64,000 nt of DNA, taken from the NCBI RefSeq assembly GCF_005222815.1, contig NZ_STGB01000002.1, positions 124,001-188,000 on the forward strand, read 5' to 3'. Of the stretch, positions 17,390-25,666 are shown piece after piece (positions within the stretch are counted from its first letter, which is position 1; every line of letters starts with the position of its first letter). The stretch comes from Roseomonas sp. AR75. GTDB lineage: Bacteria; Pseudomonadota; Alphaproteobacteria; Acetobacterales; Acetobacteraceae. The translations under genes and the position numbers were made by a program. A model generated the notes under the pieces. The model did no database searches and was not told where the DNA came from. It worked only from the letters and a program-made list of their open reading frames with translations.

Positions 17390-18042
17390 TCACCCTCTAC
17401 GGCCTGTATCGCTCCCGCGCGCTGCGCTGCCTCTGGGCGCTGGAGGAGATGGGGCTGCCCTATCGCCTGGTGCCGGTGATGCAGGCGTTTCGGCTGACCG
17501 ACCCGGCCGCGCCTGACGCGCCCTTCAACACGCGCTCCCCCGGTTTCCTGAAGCTCAACCCGGCTGGCTCGGTGCCGGTGCTGGAAGAGGACGATGTCGT
17601 CCTGGCGGAATCGCTGGCCATCAACCTGCACCTCGCGCTGCGCCATGGCGGGCCGCTCGGCGCGGCCGATGCCGCGGAGGCCGCGCGGCTCGCACAGTGG
17701 ACCCTGTTCGCCGCGACCGAGATCGAGCCGCGCAGCCATCCCATCCTGATGCACCGCGTGCAGCTTCCGCCCGCGGAGCGCAGCGAGGCGAAGGTGGCGG
17801 AGGCGGCCTCCGCGCTCGCGCGCCCCTTCGCGGTGCTCGACCAGATCCTGGCGAAGGGCCACCCGGTGGGCGGGCGCTTCACCGTCGCCGACATCGCGCT
17901 GGCCGAGACCGTGCGCTACGCGCAGCCCGCGCCGGCGCTGTTCGAGGCCGCACCGCATCTCAAGGGCTGGCTTGCCGCCTGCCAGGCACGGCCGGCCTAT
18001 CGCCGGATCCTCGCCCGGCGCGAAGAGGAGCCGGCGCTGTAG
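17386..18042 (+). CDS. Glutathione S-transferase family protein (first of two)
   Basis: The 218-aa cytosolic protein has an N-terminal thioredoxin-like domain (about 1-90; LYGLYRSRALRCLWALEEMG, then SVPVLEEDDVVLAESLAINLHL with the cis-Pro and Glu-Ser glutathione-binding motif). An all-helical C-terminal domain follows (about 95-215; HPVGGRFTVADIALAETVRY). It conjugates or transfers glutathione; the substrate is unknown. The start codon overlaps the M24 stop as ATGA. The next GST gene is similar along its length, including the helical motif and the LAACQARPA tail, so the pair looks like a tandem duplication. Confidence 0.88.
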   Translation: MITLYGLYRSRALRCLWALEEMGLPYRLVPVMQAFRLTDPAAPDAPFNTRSPGFLKLNPAGSVPVLEEDDVVLAESLAINLHLALRHGGPLGAADAAEAARLAQWTLFAATEIEPRSHPILMHRVQLPPAERSEAKVAEAASALARPFAVLDQILAKGHPVGGRFTVADIALAETVRYAQPAPALFEAAPHLKGWLAACQARPAYRRILARREEEPAL

Positions 18043-18068
18043 CCGGCGCATCAAGGGAAGGAATGGGA

Positions 18069-18716
18069 ATGCTGACCATCTACGGCGTGCTGCGCTCGCG
18101 CGCCTCGCGCAATGTCTGGCTCGCGCATGAGCTGGGCATGCCCTTCGCGCATGTCCCGGTGATCCAGGCCGGCCGCGCCGCCGGATCGGGCGTGGCGCTG
18201 AACACGCGCTCGCCGGAGTTCCTCGCGATCAATCCGAACGGCCGCATCCCCGCGATGAAGGATGGCGACCTCGTCCTCGCTGAATCGCTCGCCATCAACC
18301 TCTACATGGCGAAGAAGGCCGGTGGCACGCTGGCGCCAAAGGACCTGGCGGAGGATGCGCAGATGACCGCCTGGTCGATCTGGGCGATGACCGAGGCCGA
18401 GCCGCACACCATCGAGGTGCTCTACAATTCCATCGGCAAGCCGCCCGCCGAGCGCGATGCCGCGAAGCTCGCGGCCTCCGTCGCGGCGCTGAAGGCGCCC
18501 TTCGCCGTGCTGGACGCGGCGCTGGCGAAGGACGGCTTCGTGGTGGGCGGCCGCTTCACCGTGGCGGATGTGAACCTCGCCGAGGTGATGCGCTACGCCC
18601 AGCCGGCGCCCGAGCTGTTCGAGGCCGCGCCGCATGTGAAGGCCTGGCTCGCCGCCTGCCAGGCGCGCCCCGCCTTCCAGCGCATGATGGCGGAGCGCAA
18701 CCAGGAACCCGCCTAA
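18069..18716 (+). CDS. Glutathione S-transferase family protein (second of two)
   Basis: The 215-aa paralogue of the preceding gene begins 26 bp after it. The thioredoxin-like half contains IYGVLRSRASRNVWLAHELG and RIPAMKDGDLVLAESLAINLYM. The helical half contains VVGGRFTVADVNLAEVMRYAQPAPELFEAAPH, shown only in part here. The start at 18069 (MLTIYG) is favoured over the ATG at 18063 because GGAAGG then sits at normal spacing. The stop overlaps that of the convergent GAF gene by 3 nt. Duplicated GSTs next to an M24 peptidase and a DMT exporter suggest a small detoxification or turnover unit, but no substrate can be named. Confidence 0.88.
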   Translation: MLTIYGVLRSRASRNVWLAHELGMPFAHVPVIQAGRAAGSGVALNTRSPEFLAINPNGRIPAMKDGDLVLAESLAINLYMAKKAGGTLAPKDLAEDAQMTAWSIWAMTEAEPHTIEVLYNSIGKPPAERDAAKLAASVAALKAPFAVLDAALAKDGFVVGGRFTVADVNLAEVMRYAQPAPELFEAAPHVKAWLAACQARPAFQRMMAERNQEPA

Positions 18717-19213
18717 CCCTCCGCGATCACCTTCATCAGCCCTGGCACCGCCAGGGCTGCGAAGACCTCGGCCGCCGCCACGTCGGCCTCCGTGTACCAT
18801 TGCGCCTCGTGCAGCAGGTTGATCGTGCCGATGCTGCGCCCATCCCAGCGCACCGGCACGTTCAGCACGCTCTCGCAGCCCAGGCTGCGGATCAGCTCGT
18901 GGTCGAAGAACACGTCCTGGATGTCGGCATAGGTGCGGCCGATATAGGCCTGCCCCTCGCCCAGCACGCGCTGGAACCAGTGCGTCCGGTTGATCGGCTT
19001 GCGCCCGCCCACCGGATACTCGCGCGGCATGTTGGAATAGTAGCGCTGGCTTTCCTCGGCGCCGGGATGCACCACCAGGATGGTGAACAGACGGTGGCCG
19101 ATCGCCGCGCCCATCGCCTTGTCCAGCGCGGCGAACAGCGGCGCCGGTTGGCCGCCCTCCGCGGCGGCGGCAACGACGGCGGCGTAGTGCGGGGCTGGTT
19201 CGGCGCGGCTCAT
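18713..19213 (-). CDS. GAF domain protein at the end of the liv operon
   Basis: The 166-aa protein is almost entirely one GAF domain. Visible features are HRLFTILVVHPGAEESQRYYSNMP, shown in part, then the core ESVLNVPVRWDGRSIGTINLLHE and a closing helix DVAAAEVFAALAVPGLMKVIAE. GAF domains bind small ligands (nucleotides, amino acids, haem) or mediate dimerisation. There is no attached kinase, phosphatase or HTH domain. The start overlaps the livM stop as ATGA, so it is translationally coupled to a branched-chain-type amino-acid transporter. This makes a sensor of the transported compound possible, though that is inference. Confidence 0.82.
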   Translation of the reverse strand: MSRAEPAPHYAAVVAAAAEGGQPAPLFAALDKAMGAAIGHRLFTILVVHPGAEESQRYYSNMPREYPVGGRKPINRTHWFQRVLGEGQAYIGRTYADIQDVFFDHELIRSLGCESVLNVPVRWDGRSIGTINLLHEAQWYTEADVAAAEVFAALAVPGLMKVIAEG

Positions 19214-20112
19214 GGCGAGGACCTCGTTCTTGTGCGTTCGGGGATCAGCCCCTGCGGGCGGAAGCGCAGCAGCAGGATCAGCGACAGCGCGATGATGCTC
19301 TCGCGCAGCGCCGCCTTCTGCACGGGCGACACGCCCGGGATCTCCTGCGCGATGAAGCGCGTGCCTTCCAGCAGCAGCACCACCAGCAGCGCGCCGACCA
19401 CCGCGCCGCGCATGGAGCCGACGCCACCCGCGGTCAGCGCCAGCACGATGTAGATGGTCAGCAGCGGCGCGAAGCCGTCCGGCGCGATATAGGCGTTGTA
19501 GTGGGCGTAGAGCGCGCCGGAGAAGCCGACCACCGCGGCGCCCAGCGCGAAGGCGCGGACCTTGAACCACAGCACCGGCTTGCCCGCCACCGCCGCGACG
19601 TCCTCGTCCTCGCGGATCGCGCGCAGCACGCGGCCGAAGGGCGAGTGGGAGGCGCGCGCCAGCAGCACGAACACCACGCCCACAGCGGACCAGACCAGTG
19701 CCAGGAAGATCAGGTTGAAGGTCTGCGGCGAGACCTCCCCGCGCCAGGGGCCGGGGATGCCGCTGATGCCGTCGGTGCCGTTGGTCAGCCACACCTCGTT
19801 GGAAGCGACCAGGCGGATCACCTCGGCGAAGCCGAGCGTCACGATGGCCAGGTAGTCGCCACGCAGCCGCGCGACGATCACCGCCATCAGCGCGCCCGCC
19901 GCGGCAGCCACCAGCGCGCCCGCGGCCCAGCCCAGCGGCATCGGCCAGGCCAGGTTCTTCGTCAGCAGCGCGGTGGCATAGGCGCCGAGGCCGAAGAAGC
20001 CGACCAGGCCGAGATTGACCATCCCGGCGAGGCCCCAGATCACGTTCAGCCCCAGCGCCATCAGCGCATAGAAGCCGGCGAAGACCAGCATGGCGATGAT
20101 GTAGGCTTCCAT
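19210..20112 (-). CDS. livM: Branched-chain amino-acid ABC transporter permease, LivM type
   Basis: The 300-aa inner-membrane permease has about eight to nine hydrophobic segments. The family signature of LivM is visible as GLNVIWGLAGMVNLGLVGFFGLGAY near the N-terminus and RAIREDEDVAAVAG, then GFSGALYAHYNAYI. It ends with LLRFRPQGLIPERT, typical of LivM tails. It pairs with LivH to form the channel for an HAAT-family transporter. Its start shares one base with the livH stop (TGATG), and its stop overlaps the GAF gene. The substrate class (branched-chain amino acids, amides, urea or aromatic acids) cannot be decided from the permease. Confidence 0.92.
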   Translation of the reverse strand: MEAYIIAMLVFAGFYALMALGLNVIWGLAGMVNLGLVGFFGLGAYATALLTKNLAWPMPLGWAAGALVAAAAGALMAVIVARLRGDYLAIVTLGFAEVIRLVASNEVWLTNGTDGISGIPGPWRGEVSPQTFNLIFLALVWSAVGVVFVLLARASHSPFGRVLRAIREDEDVAAVAGKPVLWFKVRAFALGAAVVGFSGALYAHYNAYIAPDGFAPLLTIYIVLALTAGGVGSMRGAVVGALLVVLLLEGTRFIAQEIPGVSPVQKAALRESIIALSLILLLRFRPQGLIPERTRTRSSP

Positions 20113-20984
20113 CAGCCGCGCCGCCCCAGCAGGCCCTCGGGCCGGATCGTCAGCACAAGCAGGATGGCCAGGAAGGCCGTGACAGTGCGGTAGGCCGGCT
20201 CCAGCAGCACGCCCGCCATCTCCTCGCCGAGCCCGACCACCATCGCGCCCAGCGCCGCGCCGGGGATGGAGCCGAGCCCGCCCACCACGGCGGCGGCGAA
20301 GACCGAGAGCACCACGCGGAAGCCGGTCAGCGGATCGATCGAGGTGTCGAGCCCGATCAGCATGCCGCCGAAGCCCGCAAGCCCCGCGCCGATGAAGACC
20401 GCGACGCGCGCGATGCGCTCGGGGTCCACGCCCTTGATGTCCGCGAGTTGCGGATTGTCCGCCACCGCGCGCATCGCGCGGCCGAGCCGCGTGAAGGCCA
20501 GCAGCGCGAACAGCGCCGAGGCCGCGATCGCGGCATAGATCGCGTTGGAAAGCTGCTGCGGGTTCACCCGCACACCGTCGAAGCGCCAGTCGCGGAACAC
20601 CGGCAGGTCGTAGCCGCGCAGGTCGTTGCCGAAGAAGAAGCGGACGATGTTCTCCAGCAGCAGCGTCAGCGCGACGGAGGCGATCGCGACCGTCAGCGCG
20701 CCGGAAGGCCGCAACGGCTTGAGCGCGGTTTCCTCCGCCAGCAGCCCGATGGCGCCCGCGGCAAGGAAGGCGACGAGCAGTGCGAAGCCGGCGGGCAGCC
20801 CCCATTGCGTGTTGGCGATCCAGCCGGCGAAGGCGCCAACGGTCGCATAGCCCGCCACGGCGAAGTTCGGATAGCGCAGCACCGCGAAGATGCAGTTGAA
20901 GCCGATGGCCGGCAGCATCAGGATGCTGCCGGCCATCACGCCGTTGAGCAGGACCTGGAGAAGGTCGCGCCAGTCCTGGATCAA
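20112..20984 (-). CDS. livH: Branched-chain amino-acid ABC transporter permease, LivH type
   Basis: The 290-aa permease starts with the LivH hallmark QVLLNGVMAGSILMLPAIGFN and continues with eight or so membrane spans. The conserved cytoplasmic loop MRAVADNPQLADIKGVDPERIAR that contacts the ATPase is present, as are the GLDTSIDPLTGF and GSIPGAALGAMVVGLGEE segments. Its start overlaps the binding-protein stop by 4 nt (ATGA) and its stop shares one base with livM. It works with LivM, LivG, LivF and the upstream binding protein. Confidence 0.92.
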   Translation of the reverse strand: MIQDWRDLLQVLLNGVMAGSILMLPAIGFNCIFAVLRYPNFAVAGYATVGAFAGWIANTQWGLPAGFALLVAFLAAGAIGLLAEETALKPLRPSGALTVAIASVALTLLLENIVRFFFGNDLRGYDLPVFRDWRFDGVRVNPQQLSNAIYAAIAASALFALLAFTRLGRAMRAVADNPQLADIKGVDPERIARVAVFIGAGLAGFGGMLIGLDTSIDPLTGFRVVLSVFAAAVVGGLGSIPGAALGAMVVGLGEEMAGVLLEPAYRTVTAFLAILLVLTIRPEGLLGRRG

Positions 20985-22186
20985 GCGAGTTCGATCAGCT
21001 CGAAGCGGCCGTTCGCGGCGCGCTCGTAGCGGAAGCGCGTGCCGCGGATGTCGCCGATATCGTCGAAATCCACCGGGCCGGAAGCGCCTTCGTAATTCAC
21101 CGGCCTGCCCGCCGCGATGGCCTTGAGCCCGTCGGTGACGCTGGTCACCTTCTCGCCGTCCCCCTGGCTGATCTTGCGCACGTTGTCGCGGATCGCCGTG
21201 CCGGATGCGTCGCCGGCCAGCGCCGCGGCGAGGATCGCGAGCGTCGCATGGTCGTTCGTCTGCGCCGAATAGGGGTCGACCGGCGTGTTGCCGAAGCGCG
21301 CCTGCAGGCGCTTGAAGGCGTCGCTGTTCAGGTCGGGGCTCGGCTGGAAGGTGATCAGGCCGTTGGTCACGTCGTTCGGCAGCGATTGGAAGATGGCGGG
21401 CGGCGCGGCGTAGGCGAAGGTGAACTTCCGACCGTCGAAGCCCGCGCGATACAGTTCGCGCAGCAGGATCGTCACGTCCGGCAGATAGCCGTTGAGCATC
21501 ACCGTGTCCGAGCGCGAGCGCATGAGCTGGTCGATCTCGGAGCGGAAATTGGTCTTGTCGCGCTCATAGATGATGAACCCGGTCACCTGCCCGCCGGCGG
21601 CGCGGAAGCGCTCCGCCATCACGTCCTGGCTGGACTGCGCGAAGGGCGACTGCGCCGCCAGGTGGAAGATGCGCCGCGCGCCCTGCTTCAGCAGCCAGTC
21701 GCTGCCGGTGGTGATCTGCAGCTTGCTGTTGGGCTGGGTGCGGAAGATGTAGCCCTGGTGGGGCAGCAGCGTGATGGAATCCGCGCCCGAGACGGTGAAA
21801 AGCGGCCGCCGGTTCTCCCAGCAGAGCGGCGCGACGGCGGTGGTGACGGAACTCGCCCAGGTGCCCATCACGGCGGAGACGTTGTCCACGTCGATCAGCT
21901 TGCGCGCGCCGCGCACGCCGGCGTCGGGGTTGGTCTGGTCGTCCTCCGCCACCACGCGGATCTGCCGGCCGCGGATGCCGCCCGCGGCGTTGGCTTCCTC
22001 GATCACGCCCTGGATGGCGCGCAGCATCGCGGGCCCGTACGGGCCGCCCGCGCCGGTCAGCGGCGGCAGCGCGCCGAAGGTCACCGGCGCGCCCTGGCCG
22101 AAGGCCCTGCCGCCGATGGCAAAGCTCGTGACGGCGCCGGCAGCGCCCAGCAGGGCGGCGCGGCGGCCGATGTGCAGGTTGGTCAT
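20981..22186 (-). CDS. ABC transporter substrate-binding protein, Liv/HAAT type
   Basis: The 401-aa precursor has a twin-arginine-like signal (GRRAALLGAAGAVTSFAIGG), so it is probably exported folded by Tat. The mature part is a type I periplasmic binding protein (Peripla_BP_6). It begins VTFGALPPLTGAGGPYGP and contains the linker-region motif EDDQTNPDAGVRGARKLID and the ligand-lobe GTWASSVTTAVAPL. It captures amino acids or amides and delivers them to LivHM. It lies between livF and livH in a six-gene operon. The specific ligand is not predictable. Confidence 0.9.
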   Translation of the reverse strand: MTNLHIGRRAALLGAAGAVTSFAIGGRAFGQGAPVTFGALPPLTGAGGPYGPAMLRAIQGVIEEANAAGGIRGRQIRVVAEDDQTNPDAGVRGARKLIDVDNVSAVMGTWASSVTTAVAPLCWENRRPLFTVSGADSITLLPHQGYIFRTQPNSKLQITTGSDWLLKQGARRIFHLAAQSPFAQSSQDVMAERFRAAGGQVTGFIIYERDKTNFRSEIDQLMRSRSDTVMLNGYLPDVTILLRELYRAGFDGRKFTFAYAAPPAIFQSLPNDVTNGLITFQPSPDLNSDAFKRLQARFGNTPVDPYSAQTNDHATLAILAAALAGDASGTAIRDNVRKISQGDGEKVTSVTDGLKAIAAGRPVNYEGASGPVDFDDIGDIRGTRFRYERAANGRFELIELA

Positions 22187-22223
22187 GGGTTGTCTCCCTC
22201 TCCCCGTTGCAGATTAGCCATGC

Positions 22224-22946
22224 TCAGCCGCCCAGGAACAGGCGGCGCACTTCGGGATCGGCGGCCAGCGCCTGCGCCGCGCCGGTGCGGGCGACGCGCC
22301 CATCCACCAGCACGATGCCGTCCTCGGCGATGGCCAGCGCTTCCAGCGCGTTCTGCTCGACCATCAGGATGGCGGTGCCTTCGGCGTGGATGGCGGCGAT
22401 GCTGTCGAACAGGAATTCCGCGGCCTTGGGGCTGAGGCCGGCGCTCGGCTCGTCCAGCAGCAGCAGCTTCGGCTGCACCATCAGCGCCATCGCCATCGCC
22501 AGGATCTGCCGCTGCCCGCCGGAGAGCGTGCGCGCAGCGCGGCGGCGCTTTTCCGCAAGCACCGGGAAGCGCTGCATCAGCGCCTCTGTCCGCTGCCGCA
22601 CCAGCGCGCGCGGCTCCAGGTAGCCGCCCATCTCCAGGTTCTCGCGCACCGTCAGGCTGGCGAAGATGTTCGCTTCCTGCGGCACGAAGGCGACGCCGCG
22701 CGCGGCGATGCCGCGCGGCGGCAGGCCGGTCAGCGTCTCGCCATCCAGGCGGATGCTGCCGGCCTTGGGCTTCAGGATGCCGGCGATCGCCTTCAGCAGC
22801 GTGGACTTTCCCGCCCCGTTCGGCCCGACGATCGCCGCCATCCGTCGCGGCGCGAGGGAGACGGTAATGCCCTTCAGGATCTCGTCCGCCGCACCGTAGC
22901 CGCCGACGATGCCCTCGATGTCGAGCAGCGCAGCCGCGTCACGCAT
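22224..22946 (-). CDS. livF: Branched-chain amino-acid ABC transporter ATP-binding protein, LivF type
   Basis: The 240-aa ATPase has Walker A GPNGAGKST near residue 41, the LivF-typical FVPQEANIFASLTVRENLEMGG, signature LSGGQRQILAMA and Walker B LLLLDEPSAGLSP. The short length without the extra C-terminal motif of LivG supports LivF. Its start lies 8 nt inside livG, and it is followed 37 bp later by the binding-protein gene. It powers the LivHM permease. Confidence 0.92.
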   Translation of the reverse strand: MRDAAALLDIEGIVGGYGAADEILKGITVSLAPRRMAAIVGPNGAGKSTLLKAIAGILKPKAGSIRLDGETLTGLPPRGIAARGVAFVPQEANIFASLTVRENLEMGGYLEPRALVRQRTEALMQRFPVLAEKRRRAARTLSGGQRQILAMAMALMVQPKLLLLDEPSAGLSPKAAEFLFDSIAAIHAEGTAILMVEQNALEALAIAEDGIVLVDGRVARTGAAQALAADPEVRRLFLGG

Positions 22947-23712
22947 GCACGCGGCGTCCCATATAGGCTTCCTGCACGCGGGAATCGCCGGCGATGGAGT
23001 CGAAGCCGCCTTCCGCCAGCAGCTTCCCCTCGGCCATGACGATCACGGGATCGCAGAGCGAGGCGACGAAATCCATGTGGTGCTCCACCACCAGCACCGT
23101 CATGCCCTCCTCCCGCAGATGCGCGATGTGGCGCGCGATCTCCGCGGCGAGCGTCGGGTTCACGCCGGCCACCGGTTCGTCCAGCAGCAGCAGGCGGGGC
23201 TCGGCCATCAATGCGCGACCGATCTCCATCAGCTTCTTCTGCCCGCCCGACAGCGCCGCGGCCGGGTTGTCCAGCACGCGCGTCAGGTTGAGCCGCGCGG
23301 CGACCGCCACGGCCTGCGCGCGCAGCGCCTCCTCCCGCCGCCGCGTCGCCGCGCCGCCGAGCATCGCGACCGACAGCGTTTCGCCAGGCTGGTGCTGGCC
23401 GTAGAGCAGCAGGTTCTCCAGCACCGTCAGGCGCGGGATGCCGCGCGCGATCTGGAAGCTGCGCACCAGCCCCGCCCGCGTCACGCGGTCGGGGCGCGCG
23501 CCGGTGATGTCCTGGCCGTCGAAGATGACCTTTCCGCCATCCGGCCGGATCACGCCGGAGATGCACTGGAAGGCGGTGGACTTGCCGGCGCCGTTCGGCC
23601 CGATCAGGGCCGTGACGGTGCCGCGCCGGACCGTCAGGTCCAGCCCATCCAGCGCCACCACCCCGCCGAAGCGCCGGACGAGGCCGCGCACCTCCAGCAA
23701 GGGTGCCGTCAT
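22939..23712 (-). CDS. livG: Branched-chain amino-acid ABC transporter ATP-binding protein, LivG type
   Basis: The 257-aa ATPase contains Walker A GPNGAGKST, Q-loop region NCISG-like FQCISGVIRPDGG, LSGGQKKLMEIGRAL and Walker B LLLLDEPVAGVNPT. The LivG-specific tail VVEHHMDFVASLCDPVIVMAEGK, shown here in part, and the C-terminal VQEAYMG are present. ATG at 23712 is preceded directly by an in-frame GTG at 23715 that could also serve. It is the first gene of the liv operon. The 118 bp to the divergent cytochrome gene must hold the promoters for both. Confidence 0.92.
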   Translation of the reverse strand: MTAPLLEVRGLVRRFGGVVALDGLDLTVRRGTVTALIGPNGAGKSTAFQCISGVIRPDGGKVIFDGQDITGARPDRVTRAGLVRSFQIARGIPRLTVLENLLLYGQHQPGETLSVAMLGGAATRRREEALRAQAVAVAARLNLTRVLDNPAAALSGGQKKLMEIGRALMAEPRLLLLDEPVAGVNPTLAAEIARHIAHLREEGMTVLVVEHHMDFVASLCDPVIVMAEGKLLAEGGFDSIAGDSRVQEAYMGRRVHA

Positions 23713-23830
23713 CACGCGAACGCTACACGCGGCCTTCGCCGGCCGGAAGGGGCGCCCCCTCTTGCGCGGCGGTAGGACGTCCTCTTATTCGACCTTGCCG
23801 GGATGGAACGCTCAGGGAGTACCCGCCTTC

Positions 23831-24220
23831 ATGTCGCATCGCCTGCTACTGGCCGCCGCCGCCGCGGCGCTGACCCTCGGCTCCATGCCCTCCGCCTTCG
23901 CGCAGGACGCTGCCGCGGGACAGCGCGTGTTCAACCAGTGCCGCGCCTGCCATGTGATCGAGAACAACGGCCGCAATGGCGTCGGCCCGAACCTGCACGG
24001 CGTGGTCGGCCGCCGTGCCGCCTCCATTGAGGGCTTCCGCTACTCCGCCAACATGCGCGAGCTTGGCGAAGGCGGCCTGACCTGGACGCCGGAGAAGCTC
24101 GACGAATACCTCACCAATCCGAAGACGCTGGTGCCGCGCGGTATCATGGCGTTCGCTGGCCTGCGCAACGAGCAGCAGCGCAAGGACGTGATCGCGTATC
24201 TGCAGTCGCAGTCGAACTGA
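23831..24220 (+). CDS. Class I c-type cytochrome
   Basis: The 129-aa precursor has a Sec signal peptide (about 1-25, cleaved near AFA-QD) and a single haem site CRACH at residues 37-41. The GPNLHGVVGRRA segment is typical of cytochrome c2/c550, and the sixth ligand is probably Met106 in RGIMAFAGL. It is a soluble periplasmic electron carrier of about 11 kDa after processing. AGGGAG lies 11 nt before the chosen ATG. It is divergent from livG and converges on the aminotransferase gene with one base between stops. Its redox partners are not in the window. Confidence 0.93.
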   Translation: MSHRLLLAAAAAALTLGSMPSAFAQDAAAGQRVFNQCRACHVIENNGRNGVGPNLHGVVGRRAASIEGFRYSANMRELGEGGLTWTPEKLDEYLTNPKTLVPRGIMAFAGLRNEQQRKDVIAYLQSQSN

Positions 24221-24221
24221 C

Positions 24222-25547
24222 TCACCCGGCGCCTGGCGCGTCCCGCAGCAGCGGGGCGCGCAGCGCCAGCACCTCGGCCACGGCCTCGGCAAAGGCGGCG
24301 CGCTCTGCCTCGCCGACCGCCAGCGAGAGCGCGACCATGCCGCGGCGGGCGACGTAGAAGCCGCGCTCGAGCAGGTCGAGGAACAGCAATTCCTTGAGCG
24401 GCTGGCTGCCGGCAGCGGCCTCCGCGGCGTTGCGCGGCGGCTGCTGCGCCACATGGAACGCCATCATGCTGCCGCGGCCGGTCACCTGCACCGGCACGTC
24501 CTGCCGCCTGGCGATGCCGTTCAGCGTGGCGCGCAGCGCATCGCCGCGCGCATTGTGCGCGCGCGCCTCCTCCGGCGTGTAGATCTCCTCCAGCGCCGCG
24601 ATACCGGCCGACATGGTCAGCGTGTTGTTGTTGAAGGTGCCGGCATGCGGCACGGCGTCGGCGCGTCGCGGATCGAACATGCCCATCAACTCCGCGCGGC
24701 CGCCGAAGGCGCCGAAGGACATGCCTCCGCCGACATACTTGCCGAGCGTGGTCAGGTCCGGCGTGACGCCCGTTGCCTCCTGCAGCCCGCCCGGCGCCAG
24801 GCGGCTGGTCATGACCTCGTCGAAGATCAGCAGCGCGCCGGTCTCCTCCGCCAGGGCGCGCAGCCCTTCCAGGAAATCCTGGTCGGCAGGGATGCACCCG
24901 CCGCCGCCGAGCATCGGCTCCAGGATGATCGCCGCCAGGTCGCCCGCATGCGCCCGCGCCACCGCACGCGCGGCTTCGAGGTCGTTGTAGGGCGCGACCA
25001 CGGCCCGGTGCGGCACGTTGATCGCCGGCGGCGCCCCGCGCGGGAAGCCGAACAGGCTGCCGTGATACCCGCCCTCGAAGCCCAGGATCGTGCGCCGACC
25101 AGTGGCGATGGTGGCGCAGGCCAGCGCCAGCAGATTCGCCTCGGTGCCCGAATTGGTGAAGCGCACCTGGTCGATCGAGGGGAAGCGGTCGCAGATGAGC
25201 CGGGCGAAGCGGGCCTCGAACGCGTTGTGGGCCGTCAGGTTCAGCCCCCCATCCAGCGCCCGCACCACCGCGGCGCGGATCGCGGGGTGGGAGGCGCCGA
25301 ACAGCCCCGCGGTGTATTCGCCCGCCAGGTTCACATAGGTCAGGCCGTCCGCGTCGGTGACGCGGCAGCCCTCGCCTTGCAGCACTGTGAAGGGGAAGGG
25401 CCCGTGGAACAGCACGGTGCGGGTGTTGCCGCCCGGCATGACCTCCGCCGCGTCGAGGTGCCGCGCACGGCTCTCCGGACGGCGCCGGGCATAGGTCTCG
25501 CGAGCCTCGGCCAGGGCCTGGTCCAGCGTCATGTTGCGGCCGTGCAT
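24222..25547 (-). CDS. Class III PLP-dependent aminotransferase / glutamate-1-semialdehyde aminomutase-like
   Basis: The 441-aa fold-type I PLP enzyme shows the HemL-like N-terminal VMPGGNTRTVLFHGPFP, FTNSGTEANLLALACA for phosphate binding and IFDEVMTSRLAPGG with the PLP-pyridine Asp. The Schiff-base lysine is in TTLGKYVGGGMSFGAFGG. The window shows no other haem gene, and the class contains many amine/beta-amino-acid aminotransferases, so a true HemL role is not assumed. The start at 25547 follows AGGGA at about 10 nt; an internal ATG at 25532 and an in-frame extension to 25673 are less likely. It is divergent from the CoA-transferase gene. Confidence 0.85.
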   Translation of the reverse strand: MHGRNMTLDQALAEARETYARRRPESRARHLDAAEVMPGGNTRTVLFHGPFPFTVLQGEGCRVTDADGLTYVNLAGEYTAGLFGASHPAIRAAVVRALDGGLNLTAHNAFEARFARLICDRFPSIDQVRFTNSGTEANLLALACATIATGRRTILGFEGGYHGSLFGFPRGAPPAINVPHRAVVAPYNDLEAARAVARAHAGDLAAIILEPMLGGGGCIPADQDFLEGLRALAEETGALLIFDEVMTSRLAPGGLQEATGVTPDLTTLGKYVGGGMSFGAFGGRAELMGMFDPRRADAVPHAGTFNNNTLTMSAGIAALEEIYTPEEARAHNARGDALRATLNGIARRQDVPVQVTGRGSMMAFHVAQQPPRNAAEAAAGSQPLKELLFLDLLERGFYVARRGMVALSLAVGEAERAAFAEAVAEVLALRAPLLRDAPGAG

Positions 25548-25666
25548 CGAATTCGTGTCCCTTCCCGAGAGGCCAGCCTTCCGCAGCATGGCGGCCTGCG
25601 CAAGCCGCGGGTTGCCAGATGGCGCCGAGGCGCTATGCGTCCGCCCGGCAGGATGGGGAGAGGGGC

